Shown: positions 43,578 through 53,038 of the stretch, in pieces
How positions within the stretch are numbered: position 1 is the first letter of the stretch
Layout: each line of letters starts with the position of its first letter
Origin: an uncultured Sphingomonas sp.
GTDB taxonomy: Bacteria; Pseudomonadota; Alphaproteobacteria; Sphingomonadales; Sphingomonadaceae
Assembly (NCBI RefSeq): GCF_902806285.1
Contig: NZ_CADCWA010000039.1
Coordinates: forward strand, 24,779 to 88,778
DNA length: 64,000 nucleotides
Direction of reading: 5' to 3'
The notes under the pieces: model-generated
Database searches by the model: none
The model's input: the letters and a program-made list of their open reading frames with translations, nothing else
What the model was told of the DNA's origin: nothing
Made by a program: the position numbers and the translations under genes

Positions 43578-44107
43578 TCTTCCGCGCTGGCGCTCTCCTG
43601 CTGTTGCTTTATGCGCTCGGCTTCGCCCTGTTCGGAGTAACGCTGGGCGAACCTGCCGGGGCGGAGAAGACCGACTCCGTTGTGGTCTTGACCGGCGGAC
43701 CGGGGCGGATCGAGCGCGGGGTCGAGGTGATGCGGGAAGGCGCGGCCAAGCGGATGCTGGTAGCCGGCGCAGATCCGAGCGTCACCCGCGCCGACCTCCG
43801 TCGCCGGCTGGGCGCCAAGTCGGCAAGCGTGCTGCGCTGCTGCGTCGAGCTCGGCTCCGAAAGCGTGGACACCCGCTCCAACGCGGAAGAAGCCGGACGC
43901 TGGCTGGAACGGCGGGGCTATCGTTCACTGCGCCTGATCACCAGCGACTGGCACATGCGCCGGGCGGAATATGAATTCCGCCGCCACCTGAGCAGCCGCT
44001 ACACGGTCGTTCCCGACGGCGTTCGGACGAAGCCGCGTCTCACCACCCTGTTCGGCGAGTACAACAAATATCTGCTACGGCGCCTGGCCGTGCTGCTGGA
44101 CATGTGA
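43574..44107 (+). CDS. YdcF-family (DUF218) membrane-associated protein
   Basis: 177 aa. A single N-terminal hydrophobic helix (AGALLLLLYALGFALFGVTL) is followed by a DUF218 domain: VVVLTGGPGRIERGVEVMREG, KRMLVAGADPSVT, SVDTRSNAEEAGRWL and LRLITSDWHMRRAEYEFRRHL. DUF218 members (SanA, ElyC, YdcF) affect envelope integrity. It overlaps ftsX and plsC by a few bases, so ftsE-ftsX-ydcF-plsC is a single operon linking division with envelope and lipid synthesis. Confidence 0.9.
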   Translation: MIFRAGALLLLLYALGFALFGVTLGEPAGAEKTDSVVVLTGGPGRIERGVEVMREGAAKRMLVAGADPSVTRADLRRRLGAKSASVLRCCVELGSESVDTRSNAEEAGRWLERRGYRSLRLITSDWHMRRAEYEFRRHLSSRYTVVPDGVRTKPRLTTLFGEYNKYLLRRLAVLLDM

Positions 44108-44808
44108 TGCAGCCGCTCCGCTCGGCGCTGTTCGTGCTGCTCTTCTACCTGGGCACCCTCCTCTACGTGCTGGGAGTGTTCGCGGTGTCGCCGTTCGGCA
44201 CCCGGCCGGTGCGGGCGGTGGTTCACGGCTGGTCCAGCTACCATCACCTGCTCGTCCACCATCTGCTCGGCATCCGCTGGCACATCGAAGGAACGATACC
44301 CTCCGGACCTTACCTCATCGCCATCAAGCATCAGGCAATGGTCGAGACGGTGGAGTGCCTGCGGCTGGCCGATACCCCGGTGGTGGTGATGAAGCGGGAG
44401 CTGACGGAGATCCCGCTCTTCGGCTGGGTAGCGCTGCGCTACGGGGTGATCGGCGTTCACCGCGAGGCCGGCGCAAGCGCGCTGCGGGAGATGATGGCGC
44501 TGGGGCGGAAGGCGGTTGCGGAGGGTCGTCCCGTGCTCATTTTCCCCGAGGGTACCCGGGTGCCCGTTGGCGAGCGACCGGAGCTGAAGCCGGGGTTCGC
44601 CGGGCTGTACCGGGCGCTTGGGCTGCCGGTGGTGCCGGTGGCGCTCGATAGCGGGCGCTTGTGGGGGCGCAGCCTGCTGAAGCGGCGCGGCACCATCCAC
44701 GTCCGGGTCGGCGAGGTGATCCCGCCGGGCCTCAAGCGCGCGGAGGTCGAGGCTCGGGTCCATGCGGCGATCAACGCCCTGGAATCAGCTTCGCAGGCGA
44801 GCGCCTAG
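44107..44808 (+). CDS. plsC: 1-acyl-sn-glycerol-3-phosphate acyltransferase
   Basis: 233 aa from the ATG at 44107 (TGATG overlap with ydcF). The acyltransferase block I is IKHQAMVETVE, an H-x4-E version of the usual H-x4-D that is common in alphaproteobacteria; FPEGTRVPVGERPELKPGFAGLY is block III with the phosphate-binding site, and LPVVPVALDSGRLW follows. One N-terminal helix anchors it to the inner membrane. It makes phosphatidic acid. It converges with pheT with a 24-base overlap. Confidence 0.92.
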   Translation: MQPLRSALFVLLFYLGTLLYVLGVFAVSPFGTRPVRAVVHGWSSYHHLLVHHLLGIRWHIEGTIPSGPYLIAIKHQAMVETVECLRLADTPVVVMKRELTEIPLFGWVALRYGVIGVHREAGASALREMMALGRKAVAEGRPVLIFPEGTRVPVGERPELKPGFAGLYRALGLPVVPVALDSGRLWGRSLLKRRGTIHVRVGEVIPPGLKRAEVEARVHAAINALESASQASA

Positions 44809-47151
44809 CTTCTCGGCCGCGGCCACGATCCTGCCGGACAGCGCCTGGATCTCCGCCTCCGTCAGAGTCTTGTCGCCCGGCTGAAGCGTCACCTGCACCG
44901 CCAGGCTGAGCTCGCCATCCTCCGGCTGGTAGCGGTCGAACACTCGGGCGGCGGTGATCAGCGCCTTGTCCGTGCCACGTACCGCCCGCACCAGCGTTTC
45001 GGCTGCGAGGTCCGGCGGCACCAGGAAGGCGAAGTCGCGGGTGACTGCCTGCAACGCCGGCGGCGTGAAGGCCGGGCGGGCGCGGCCGCTGCCCCGCGGC
45101 ACCGGAATGGCGTGGAGGTAGATTTCAGCCGCCTGGGTCCCCTCCGGCACGTCGAACTGCCTGGCCAGGCGCGGGTGGAGCTCGCCGAAAGCAGCAAGGG
45201 CCGTTTTCGGGCCCAGGCGTAGCGTCGCCGACCGTCCCGGGTGCCAGGTGGGACCCGCGTCGGCAAAGGTCTGGAGGTTGGCCGTGGGCGCCCCCGCCGC
45301 TTCAAGCAAGGCGAGCGCTTCGGCCTTGGCGTCGAGTGGGGAGAACGGCCGCGCTCTGCCGCTCTGCCAGTCGCGGCCGCTCGCCTGGCCCGCCAACAGC
45401 ACGGCCACGGTGGGGAGCTCCGCATCGAGGAGGTAGCGCCGACCGACTTCGAACAAGCGAACGCTGTCCGCTCCGCGATCGAGGTTGCGCCGGGCCGCGG
45501 CGAGCAGTCCGGGCAGCAGCGACGGGCGCATGACCTTCATCTCCTCGCTGAGCGGGTTGGCGAGCACCCACGGCGCGTCGCCGAAGGCTGCGGCTTCAGC
45601 CGCGCCGATGAAGCTCCAGGTGATCGCTTCATCGAGGCCGCTGGCCGCGGCCGCGCGCCGCAGCCGCCGCTCGAGCCGCTGCGCCGGAGTGGCGGTGGGC
45701 CGGGCCACCCCGGGTTCACGCGTCAGGGGCGTCGAGGGCACCCGGTCGTAGCCGTGGATACGGGCGATCTCCTCGACCAGGTCGGCCTCGCCGTCGATGT
45801 CCGGCCGCCAGCCGGGCGGAACCATCCCGTCGGGCTCGACCATAAAGCCGAGCCGCTCGAGGATGGCATGCTGCTCGGCAAGTGGCAGGTCGAGTCCGGC
45901 CAGCTCCCGGACTCGCGTGGGCCGCAACTGCACGTGGCGCTCCGCGGTCACCGCGGCCCAGCGGCTGCTCGTCGCTAGGGTGATGTCGGACGCCTCACCG
46001 CCGCACAGTTCCAGGATTATGGCGGTGGCCGCCTCGACCATCTCTCCGAGCGCAAGCGGATCGACGCCCCGCTCGAAGCGCGCGCGGGCATCGGTGCTGA
46101 CGCCATGCCGCCGCCCGGTCGCACCGATGCTCGCCGGATCGAACCAGGCGCACTCGAGCAGCACGTCGGTCGTGCCCTCCGACACGCCGGTGTCCGCCCC
46201 CCCGATCACACCGCCGAGCCCCAACACCTGCGCGGCGTCCGCGATCACGCAGTCCTCGGGCGTGACCGCATAATTCTTGTCGTTCAGCGCCAGGAAGCGC
46301 TCCCCCTCGCGCCCGCGGCGAGCGGTGATGCCGCCTCGGAGCTTGGCCGCGTCGTACACGTGCAGGGGGCGCGCCCGATCGACCGAGAAGAAGTTGGTTA
46401 TGTCCACCAGCGCCGAGATCGGGCGCAGGCCAACCGCGGTCAGCCGCCGCTGCAACCATTCGGGGCTGGGCCCGTTGCGGACGCCGCGGATCAGGCGCCC
46501 GGCGAACGCTTCGCAGCCGCTGTCCTCCTCCGTGGCGATCGCTACCGGCTGCGCGAAGCCGGCGGGTACCGGAGCGATCGGGCGCTCGATAAGCGTACCC
46601 AGTCCAGCCGCCGCCAGGTCGCGCGCGATCCCGCGCACGCCCAGGCAGTCGGGCCGGTTGGGCGTGACCGCGACGTCGAACAGCGGGTCGTCCAGGCCGG
46701 CGTAGGCGGCGAAGCTCTGCCCGACCGGAGCCTCGGCCGGCAGCTCCATGATGCCGTCATGCTCCTCGCCCAGCTGCAGCTCGCGCACGGAGCACATCAT
46801 GCAGTTGGACTCGACCCCGCGGATCGCCGCGACCTTGAGGGTCATGGCGCTGCCGGGGACGTAAGCGCCCGGCGGACCGAACACGCCCTTCATGCCCGCG
46901 CGGGCGTTGGGCGCGCCGCACACCACCTGCAGCGGACCCTCCCCTGCATCGACCGTCAGCACCTGCAGCTTGTCGGCCTGCGGGTGCCTGGCCGCGGTCA
47001 GCACTTCGGCGACGCGGAAGGGGGCGAGCGCCTCGGCCGGGTTGGTGACGCTCTCGACCTCCAGGCCGATCGCTGTCAGCTTGTCGGCGATCTCCTGCAC
47101 CGAGGCACCGGTCTGGAGATGGTCCTTCAGCCAGGAAAGGGTGAACTTCAT
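44785..47151 (-). CDS. pheT: phenylalanyl-tRNA synthetase beta subunit
   Basis: 788 aa. The N-terminal tRNA-binding EMAP-like domain reads VRVAEVLTAARHPQADKLQVLTVDAG-type sequence; the B3/B4 editing domain includes FAGRLIRGVRNGPSPEWLQRRL. The B5 region is DEAITWSFIGAAEAAAF-adjacent, and the C-terminal FDX-ACB anticodon domain has PPALQAVTRDFAFLVPPDLAAETLVRAVRG. It forms an alpha2beta2 enzyme with PheS. A 91-base gap to pheS contains a palindromic repeat doublet. Confidence 0.97.
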   Translation of the reverse strand: MKFTLSWLKDHLQTGASVQEIADKLTAIGLEVESVTNPAEALAPFRVAEVLTAARHPQADKLQVLTVDAGEGPLQVVCGAPNARAGMKGVFGPPGAYVPGSAMTLKVAAIRGVESNCMMCSVRELQLGEEHDGIMELPAEAPVGQSFAAYAGLDDPLFDVAVTPNRPDCLGVRGIARDLAAAGLGTLIERPIAPVPAGFAQPVAIATEEDSGCEAFAGRLIRGVRNGPSPEWLQRRLTAVGLRPISALVDITNFFSVDRARPLHVYDAAKLRGGITARRGREGERFLALNDKNYAVTPEDCVIADAAQVLGLGGVIGGADTGVSEGTTDVLLECAWFDPASIGATGRRHGVSTDARARFERGVDPLALGEMVEAATAIILELCGGEASDITLATSSRWAAVTAERHVQLRPTRVRELAGLDLPLAEQHAILERLGFMVEPDGMVPPGWRPDIDGEADLVEEIARIHGYDRVPSTPLTREPGVARPTATPAQRLERRLRRAAAASGLDEAITWSFIGAAEAAAFGDAPWVLANPLSEEMKVMRPSLLPGLLAAARRNLDRGADSVRLFEVGRRYLLDAELPTVAVLLAGQASGRDWQSGRARPFSPLDAKAEALALLEAAGAPTANLQTFADAGPTWHPGRSATLRLGPKTALAAFGELHPRLARQFDVPEGTQAAEIYLHAIPVPRGSGRARPAFTPPALQAVTRDFAFLVPPDLAAETLVRAVRGTDKALITAARVFDRYQPEDGELSLAVQVTLQPGDKTLTEAEIQALSGRIVAAAEKLGARLRS

Positions 47152-47162
47152 AGGGCCACCCC

Positions 47163-47232
47163 GTACCCCGGCGAACGCCGGGGCCTAGTCGCTTCAATTG
47201 ACAGGGCTGGACCCCGGCGTGCGCCGGGGTAC
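47163..47232. repeat. REP-like palindromic doublet in the pheS-pheT gap
   Basis: CCCCGGCG-AA-CGCCGGGG (47166-47183) and ACCCCGGCG-TG-CGCCGGGGT (47211-47230) are two near-identical hairpins in inverted orientation, each bounded by GTAC on its outer side. The pair matches the GTACCCCGGCG intergenic palindromes I recall from sphingomonad genomes. It separates two co-oriented genes of one operon. Confidence 0.8.
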
Positions 47233-47242
47233 GAAACGACCT

Positions 47243-48310
47243 TCACGCGCCCACTCCCATCGACAGGGTAGGCACCGCAAGCGCGCTGAATCCGTAATGC
47301 TCCAGCCAGCGGACGTCGCCGTCGAAGAAGGCGCGCAGGTCGTCCATGCCGTACTTGAGCATCGCCAGCCGATCGACGCCCGTGCCGAAGGCGAAGCCCT
47401 GCCATTCGTCCGGGTCGAGACCGGCGGCGGCGATGACCTTGGGGTGGACCATGCCGCTGCCCAGCACCTCCATCCACCCCTGCTGGCCGCCGACGACGCG
47501 GCGGCCTTTCTCCAGCGACCAGCCGACGTCGACCTCCGCGGACGGTTCGGTGAAGGGAAAGTAGCTCGGGCGCAGCCGGATGGCGATGTCGTCGCGTTCG
47601 AAAAAGGCCTTGAGGAAGGTCTCGAGCGTCCATTTGAGATGGCCGAGGTGGATCGCGCGGTCGATCACCAGCCCCTCGATCTGGTGGAACATCGGCGTGT
47701 GCGTCGCGTCGCTGTCCGAACGGTAGACGCGACCGGGCGCGATGACCCGCAGCGGGGCGCCGCGCTCCTGCATCGCCCGGACCTGAACCGGCGAAGTGTG
47801 GGTGCGCAGCACGTACGGCAGGCCGTCCGCATCCGTCCGCTCGAGGTAAAAGGTGTCGTGCATCGCCCGCGCGGGGTGGCCGGGCGGGAAGTTGAGCGCC
47901 GTGAAATTGTACCAGTCGCTCTCGATCTCCGGTCCCTCCGCCACCGCGAAACCCAGGTCCGCGAAGATTTCGGCGAGTTCTTCCATCACCTGACTGACCG
48001 GGTGAACGGTGCCTCCTCGCCGCTCCGGCGCAGGCAGCGACAGGTCGATCCGCTCGGTCGCCAGCTTGCGCTCGAGCTCCGCGACGTCGAGCTGCTCCTT
48101 GCGCGCGGCTATGGCGTCGGTCAGGCGGGCGCGCATGCCCTGGATCTCGGGCCCCCGGAGCTGCCGCTCTTCCGGCGTCATGCCGCCAAGCGTCTTCAGC
48201 AAGCCGGTGACCCAGCCGCTCTTGCCGAGCGCCTCGACCCGCACCGCGTCCAGCGATTGCAGGTCCTCGGCGGCCGCGATCCGCTCCAAAGTCTGTTCGA
48301 CGTCACTCAT
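47243..48310 (-). CDS. pheS: phenylalanyl-tRNA synthetase alpha subunit
   Basis: 355 aa class II synthetase subunit. A coiled-coil-like N-terminus (about 1-90) precedes the catalytic core: [29 protein letters not shown]-type [17 protein letters not shown] (motif 1 region), [12 protein letters not shown] (motif 2), [10 protein letters not shown]-like segment and [21 protein letters not shown] (motif 3). It starts 34 bases after the regulator stop and precedes pheT; here it has lost its usual linkage to rplT. Confidence 0.96.
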   Translation of the reverse strand: MSDVEQTLERIAAAEDLQSLDAVRVEALGKSGWVTGLLKTLGGMTPEERQLRGPEIQGMRARLTDAIAARKEQLDVAELERKLATERIDLSLPAPERRGGTVHPVSQVMEELAEIFADLGFAVAEGPEIESDWYNFTALNFPPGHPARAMHDTFYLERTDADGLPYVLRTHTSPVQVRAMQERGAPLRVIAPGRVYRSDSDATHTPMFHQIEGLVIDRAIHLGHLKWTLETFLKAFFERDDIAIRLRPSYFPFTEPSAEVDVGWSLEKGRRVVGGQQGWMEVLGSGMVHPKVIAAAGLDPDEWQGFAFGTGVDRLAMLKYGMDDLRAFFDGDVRWLEHYGFSALAVPTLSMGVGA

Positions 48311-48343
48311 CGCGCGGCGCTGTAGCGTCGGCTCAGCGGCGCG

Positions 48344-49759
48344 TCACGAGGGCACGAACGGGTAGGGCGAGATGCTCTTGCGGTTCTCGTGCACGGCCAG
48401 CGCCCGTCCGGCAGGAGGAGTCGCCCGGTAAGGACACTGCAGCCGCGGGCAGATGGCGCAGGCCGGCCCGACCGGAGTGGCAGGGGTATTCACCAGGTCC
48501 AGCCCGTCCGAGTAGGCAATGCGGCTCGCGTGCCGCACGTCGCACCCGAGCCCGACCGCCAGCAGCGAGTCGTCCCGGAGGTCGGGGCGGATCGGCCGCT
48601 CGATCGTCCGGCTGATGGTGAAGTAACGCTGTCCGTCCGGGGTCTCGATCAGCTGCCGGATGGTCTGGCCGGGCGTCTGGAAGGCCGCGTGCAGGTGCCA
48701 GCGCGGACAGGTGCCGCCGAAGTGGCTGAACGGGAAGTTCTCGCCCGCATAGCGCTTGGAGATGTTCCCGGCGGGATCGACCCGCAGCATGAAGAAGGGC
48801 ACGCCGCGCGCGCCTTGCCGACCGAGCGTGGTCAGCCGGTGCGCGACCTGCTCGACATTGGCGCCGAAGTCCCCGCACAAGCGGTCGATGGCATAGCGAT
48901 GCTCCTCCGCCGCGAGCAGGAACTTGCCGTAGGGCATCATGATCGCGCCGGCGGCATAGTTGGCAAAGCTCATGTGCAGGAGGCGGCGGCTGCCGGGATC
49001 GGGCGGGCGCGCCGCTTCCAGCATGCGGATGATGATCGGGTGGAACTCCAGCAGGCTCAGCTGATAGGCGATGCCGAAAGTGCGGTTCTCGGGCCGCAGC
49101 AATGAAGACAGGAGCAGCAACCGTCGCTGCGGGTCGTACGTCTGGCTCGCTTGGTCGAGCGTTTCGGGCGCCACCAGCCGGACATCGACGCCATAAGCCT
49201 CCTTGAGGCGGCGGCGCAGCGGCTCGGCCACGGACAGCGGATCGCCTAGCGCACCGCCCAGCGTTTCCGCGCCTTCCTCCAGCTCCGGCCAATGGTTGCG
49301 CTGCCCTTGGATATAGTCGCGCACCCAGGTCTCGGGGGTGATCAGCACCCGCGGGTCGGCGCCGCCGGTGGCAGCGTCGGGCGGGTGGCGCTGCAGCTCG
49401 CGAAATGCCGTGTAGAGCCGGGTCAAACCATCAGCCAGCGCAGGCGCATTGTCGGCCAGCTCCATGATCTCGTGCCGGCTGATCCCGAGGTCGGTGAACA
49501 TTCCATCGGAGAAGACCTCGAGCAGCTGCTCGGCGCCGCCGCCGTCGCTGCCTTCCGCCGCGAACTGCTTGATGTCCACATCGAACGTCTCGGCCAGGCG
49601 CAGCAGGATGCCGGCGGTGACTGGCCGCTGGTTGCGCTCAAGGTGGTTGAGGTAGCTGGCCGAAATGCCGAGTTCGGCAGCCATCGCCGCTTGCTGAAGA
49701 CTGCGCTCGCGCCGGAGCCGCTTCAACCTCGCACCCAGGAAGAGCTTGCGCTGCGCCAT
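48344..49759 (-). CDS. ScfR/RamB-type short-chain acyl-CoA-responsive regulator of the glyoxylate shunt
   Basis: 471 aa. An N-terminal XRE helix-turn-helix (LGARLKRLRRERSLQQAAMAAELGISASYLNHLERNQRPVTAGILLRLA) is followed by an ImmA/IrrE-like domain and a C-terminal DUF2083 cysteine domain (GCDVRHASRIAYSDGL...ACAICPRLQCPYRATPP). This is the architecture of RamB/ScfR/PrpR-type regulators of acetate, propionate and glyoxylate genes. It is divergent from aceA with 130 bases between the starts and an inverted repeat in between, so it probably controls aceA-aceB and itself. Confidence 0.9.
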   Translation of the reverse strand: MAQRKLFLGARLKRLRRERSLQQAAMAAELGISASYLNHLERNQRPVTAGILLRLAETFDVDIKQFAAEGSDGGGAEQLLEVFSDGMFTDLGISRHEIMELADNAPALADGLTRLYTAFRELQRHPPDAATGGADPRVLITPETWVRDYIQGQRNHWPELEEGAETLGGALGDPLSVAEPLRRRLKEAYGVDVRLVAPETLDQASQTYDPQRRLLLLSSLLRPENRTFGIAYQLSLLEFHPIIIRMLEAARPPDPGSRRLLHMSFANYAAGAIMMPYGKFLLAAEEHRYAIDRLCGDFGANVEQVAHRLTTLGRQGARGVPFFMLRVDPAGNISKRYAGENFPFSHFGGTCPRWHLHAAFQTPGQTIRQLIETPDGQRYFTISRTIERPIRPDLRDDSLLAVGLGCDVRHASRIAYSDGLDLVNTPATPVGPACAICPRLQCPYRATPPAGRALAVHENRKSISPYPFVPS

Positions 49760-49783
49760 AGAGTCACACTGTCAACTATTTAC

Positions 49784-49812
49784 AAGGAGCACAAGTCGCA
49801 ACTTGGCTCCTT
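49784..49812. promoter_or_regulatory. operator-like inverted repeat between the regulator and aceA
   Basis: Arm AAGGAGCACAAGT (49784-49796), a CGCA centre, and arm ACTTGGCTCCTT (49801-49812) are complementary apart from one bulged A in the left arm. The site sits 25 bases from the regulator ATG and 77 from the aceA ATG. Its position suggests binding by the divergent XRE-family regulator. Confidence 0.55.
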
Positions 49813-49889
49813 AGCACTTTTCGATGCGACGCGACTCGGCGGGTGGCGTTGGGATGCCTTCTTTCGAAATTCCTAACGAGGGGTCGTCC

Positions 49890-51170
49890 ATGTCCGATTA
49901 CGCATCTGTTGTTTCCGCTCCGCCCGGTCGTTTCGACGGTATCGAACGTCCCTACAGCGCCCAGGACGTGGAGCGCCTCCGCGGGTCGGTGCCGATCGAC
50001 CATACGCTGGCCCGCCGCGGCGCGCTGAAGCTGTGGGAGCTGCTGAACGGGCAGGAGGAGCCGGTTCGTGCCTTGGGCGCGGTGACCGGCAACCAGGCGA
50101 TGCAGCAGGTCCGCGCCGGCTTGCAGGCGATCTACCTGTCGGGCTGGCAGGTCGCGGCCGACGCCAACACCGCGGGAGCCATGTACCCCGATCAGTCGCT
50201 CTACCCGGCCAACGCGGGGCCGGAGCTGGCGCGGCGGATCAACCGCACGCTGCAGCGCGCCGACCAGATCGAGCATCTGGAAGGCGGCGCCAAGCGCGAC
50301 TGGTTCGTGCCGATCGTCGCCGACGCGGAAGCCGGGTTCGGCGGTCCGCTCAACTGCTTCGAGATCATGAAAGCCTATATCGAGGCGGGCGCCGCGGGCG
50401 TGCACTTCGAGGATCAGCTCGCCAGCGAGAAGAAGTGCGGTCACCTGGGCGGCAAGGTGCTGATCCCGACCCAGGCGGCGATCCGCAACCTCGATTCGGC
50501 GCGGCTCGCCGCCGACATCTGCGGGGTGCCAACCGTGCTGGTCGCCCGCACCGACGCCGAGAGCGCCAAGCTCATCACCTCCGACGTCGACGAGCGCGAC
50601 CGGCAGTTCATCACCGGCGAGCGCACGCCCGAAGGCTTCTTCCGCCTGCGCGATGAGAGCGGGCTGGACCACTGCATTGCCCGTGGGCTCGCCTTCGCAC
50701 CACATGCCGACCTGCTGTGGTGGGAGACTTCGCACCCGGACCTTGAGGATGCCCGCAAGTTCGCCGAAGCGGTGCACAAGGTCTATCCGGGCAAGCTGCT
50801 CGCCTACAACTGCTCGCCCTCGTTCAACTGGGCGGCCAAGCTCGACCAGGCGACCATTGCCAAGTTCCAGCGCGAGCTGGGCGCGATGGGCTACAAGTTC
50901 CAATTCGTCACCCTGGCCGGCTTCCACAGCCTCAACCACGGCATGTTCGAGCTGGCGTCGGGCTACCGCGACGCGGGCATGGCGGCCTATTCCGAGCTGC
51001 AGCAGGCCGAGTTCGCGTCCGAGAAGGACGGCTACACCGCAACCCGCCACCAGCGCGAGGTGGGCACCGGCTATTTCGATGCGATCGCCACCGCGGTCAG
51101 CGCCGGCCAGGCCTCGACCACCGCGCTGAGCGAGTCCACCGAAGCCGCCCAGTTCGTGGCTGCGGAATAA
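49890..51170 (+). CDS. aceA: isocitrate lyase
   Basis: 426 aa from the ATG at 49890 behind GAGGGG; the track's start at 49824 lacks support. AceA cleaves isocitrate to glyoxylate and succinate. The catalytic KKCGH (Cys near residue 183) lies in [58 protein letters not shown] and NCSPSFNW are family signatures. It leads the glyoxylate operon aceA-DUF4170-aceB, used for growth on acetate or fatty acids. Confidence 0.97.
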   Translation: MSDYASVVSAPPGRFDGIERPYSAQDVERLRGSVPIDHTLARRGALKLWELLNGQEEPVRALGAVTGNQAMQQVRAGLQAIYLSGWQVAADANTAGAMYPDQSLYPANAGPELARRINRTLQRADQIEHLEGGAKRDWFVPIVADAEAGFGGPLNCFEIMKAYIEAGAAGVHFEDQLASEKKCGHLGGKVLIPTQAAIRNLDSARLAADICGVPTVLVARTDAESAKLITSDVDERDRQFITGERTPEGFFRLRDESGLDHCIARGLAFAPHADLLWWETSHPDLEDARKFAEAVHKVYPGKLLAYNCSPSFNWAAKLDQATIAKFQRELGAMGYKFQFVTLAGFHSLNHGMFELASGYRDAGMAAYSELQQAEFASEKDGYTATRHQREVGTGYFDAIATAVSAGQASTTALSESTEAAQFVAAE

Positions 51171-51194
51171 TCGGGCGCGAGAAGGAGCATCAGC

Positions 51195-51392
51195 ATGTCC
51201 AAGCGTTTTTGGGTCGTCGGCGGCGAATACTCCGACTGCGCGTTCAAGCAGCTTCAGCCCGGAGCTGGAAGGGTCAGCGGCCCCTTCCATGACGAGGTGA
51301 AGGCCCGTATGGAGTGGCAGCGCCTGACCTTTCGCGACCGTTGCGGCGCTACCGAGCGCTACTCGATCTGCGTAGAGCCGGAGGTCCGGTGA
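51195..51392 (+). CDS. DUF4170 small protein
   Basis: 65 aa preceded by GAAGGAG. MSKRFWVVGGEYSDCAFKQL and GPFHDEVKARMEWQRLTFRDR...RYSICVE match DUF4170, a small alphaproteobacterial family usually beside the glyoxylate genes. The function is unknown. Its stop overlaps the GTG start of aceB (GTGA), so it is translationally coupled to malate synthase. Confidence 0.88.
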   Translation: MSKRFWVVGGEYSDCAFKQLQPGAGRVSGPFHDEVKARMEWQRLTFRDRCGATERYSICVEPEVR

Positions 51393-52957
51393 GCACCGTT
51401 CTCGATCGAACCCGCGCCGTTGCCGAGCCGAGCGGGGTTCCGGGCGCTTCCGAGCTGCTCACCCCGGACGTGCTGGAGTTCCTGACCGAGCTCCACCAGC
51501 GCTTCGACGCGCGCCGCCGCTCCCTGCTGGCGGCGCGCGGCGACCGGCAGGAACGGCTGGACGCGGGTGAGGTGCCGGACTTCCCGGAGGCCACCCGCGA
51601 CATCCGGGAAAGCGAGTGGCGGGTGGGCGAGATCCCGCCCGACCTGCAGGACCGGCGCGTGGAGATCACGGGGCCCACCAACGCCAAGATGGTGATCAAC
51701 GCGCTGAACTCGGGCGCCAAGGTGTTCATGGCGGACTTCGAGGACGCCACGGCGCCCACGTGGGACGAGCTGCTGCAGGGCCAGCTCAACCTGCGCGCGC
51801 GGTGGCAGGGCACGCTGGGCTTCACCGATCCGGCGAGCGGCAAGCAATACCGCCTGAACGACAACCCCGCCGTGCTGATTGTCCGCCCGCGCGGCTGGCA
51901 CCTGGACGAGCGGCACCTCACGATCGACGGTGAGCCGATCGCCGGCGGACTGTTCGATTTCGGCCTCTACTTCTGGCATAACGCCAAGGCTGCGATCGCG
52001 GCGGGCTCGGGTCCGTACTTCTACCTGCCCAAGCTGGAGAGTCGGTTCGAAGCGGAGCTGTGGAGCGAGGTCTTCTCCATCGCCGAGACCAAGCTGCACC
52101 TGCCGCGCGGGACGATCAAGGCGACCGTGCTGATCGAGACGCTGCCTGCAGCGTTTGAGATGGACGAGATCCTCTTCGCGCTGCGCGAACATATCGTTGG
52201 CCTCAATTGCGGGCGTTGGGACTACATCTTCAGCTACATCAAGCGGTTCGGCCGTGACCCGTCGCGCCTGACCCCCGATCGTTCCGCGATGACCATGGAT
52301 AAGGCGTTTCTCGCCGCCTACTCGCTCCGGCTGATCGCCACCTGTCACCGCCGCGGCGCCTTCGCGATGGGCGGCATGTCGGCCTTCATTCCAGTCAAGG
52401 GCGACGAAGCGGCCAACCAGGCGGCCATGGACAAGGTGCGCGCGGACAAGCAGCGCGAGGTCGGCAATGGCCATGACGGCACCTGGGTGGCGCACCCGGC
52501 GCTGGTGCCCGTGGCAATCGAGGCCTTTGCGCAGATGCAAGGGCCCAACCAACTCGACAAGGTGCCGCCGCAGGTGCCCGGCCGCGACGAAATGCTGGAA
52601 ATGCATCAGGGCGCGCGAACGGAAGGCGGCGCCCGCGAGAACATCCGCGTTGGCGTGCAATATATCGCCGCCTGGCTCAGCGGGCGCGGCGCGGTGCCGC
52701 TCTACAATCTGATGGAGGACGCGGCGACCGCGGAGATTTGCCGCACGCAGCTCTGGCAATGGCTGCGGTTCGAGGCGCCGCTGGAGGACGGGCGCAAGTT
52801 CGACCGCGCTCTATTCGAGCAGCTGTTCGAGGAGGAACTGGCCGCCATTCCCGACCAGCCGCACCTGGACGAGGCAGCCGGCTTGTTCCGCCGCATGATC
52901 CTCGACCCTGATGTCGAGGAATTCCTGACGCTGCCGGCTTACCCGCTCCTGAACTAG
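51389..52957 (+). CDS. aceB: malate synthase A
   Basis: 522 aa from the GTG overlapping the DUF4170 stop; the longer reading (51314) is DUF4170 in another frame. AceB condenses glyoxylate with acetyl-CoA to malate. KVFMADFEDATAPTW, RGTIKATVLIETLPAAFEMDEILFALREHIVGLNCGRWDYIFSYIK (catalytic Arg and Glu/Asp metal ligands) and NGHDGTWVAHPALVPVA are diagnostic of the A-type enzyme (about 530 aa) rather than the longer GlcB. A strong terminator follows. Confidence 0.97.
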   Translation: MSTVLDRTRAVAEPSGVPGASELLTPDVLEFLTELHQRFDARRRSLLAARGDRQERLDAGEVPDFPEATRDIRESEWRVGEIPPDLQDRRVEITGPTNAKMVINALNSGAKVFMADFEDATAPTWDELLQGQLNLRARWQGTLGFTDPASGKQYRLNDNPAVLIVRPRGWHLDERHLTIDGEPIAGGLFDFGLYFWHNAKAAIAAGSGPYFYLPKLESRFEAELWSEVFSIAETKLHLPRGTIKATVLIETLPAAFEMDEILFALREHIVGLNCGRWDYIFSYIKRFGRDPSRLTPDRSAMTMDKAFLAAYSLRLIATCHRRGAFAMGGMSAFIPVKGDEAANQAAMDKVRADKQREVGNGHDGTWVAHPALVPVAIEAFAQMQGPNQLDKVPPQVPGRDEMLEMHQGARTEGGARENIRVGVQYIAAWLSGRGAVPLYNLMEDAATAEICRTQLWQWLRFEAPLEDGRKFDRALFEQLFEEELAAIPDQPHLDEAAGLFRRMILDPDVEEFLTLPAYPLLN

Positions 52958-52988
52958 CACCCAAAGCGATCAGCGTGCCGACGCTGCG

Positions 52989-53024
52989 AGAAGGGCGCCC
53001 GGTCTCCCAGGCGCCCTTCTTTGT
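52989..53024 (+). terminator. Rho-independent terminator of the glyoxylate operon
   Basis: AGAAGGGCGCC and GGCGCCCTTCT form a perfect 11-bp stem with a 10-base loop followed by TTG-TTCC. It lies 31 bases after the aceB stop and may also serve the convergent rplT transcript. Confidence 0.85.
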
Positions 53025-53038
53025 TCCACGTGGATCGC
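53023..53038. other. parS-like site next to the aceB terminator
   Basis: TGTTCCACGTGGATCG contains the palindrome core TTCCACGTGGA and matches TGTTCCACGTGGAACA at 14 of 16 positions; one half is degenerate. It lies just after the terminator, 25 kb from the putative origin. Confidence 0.5.
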
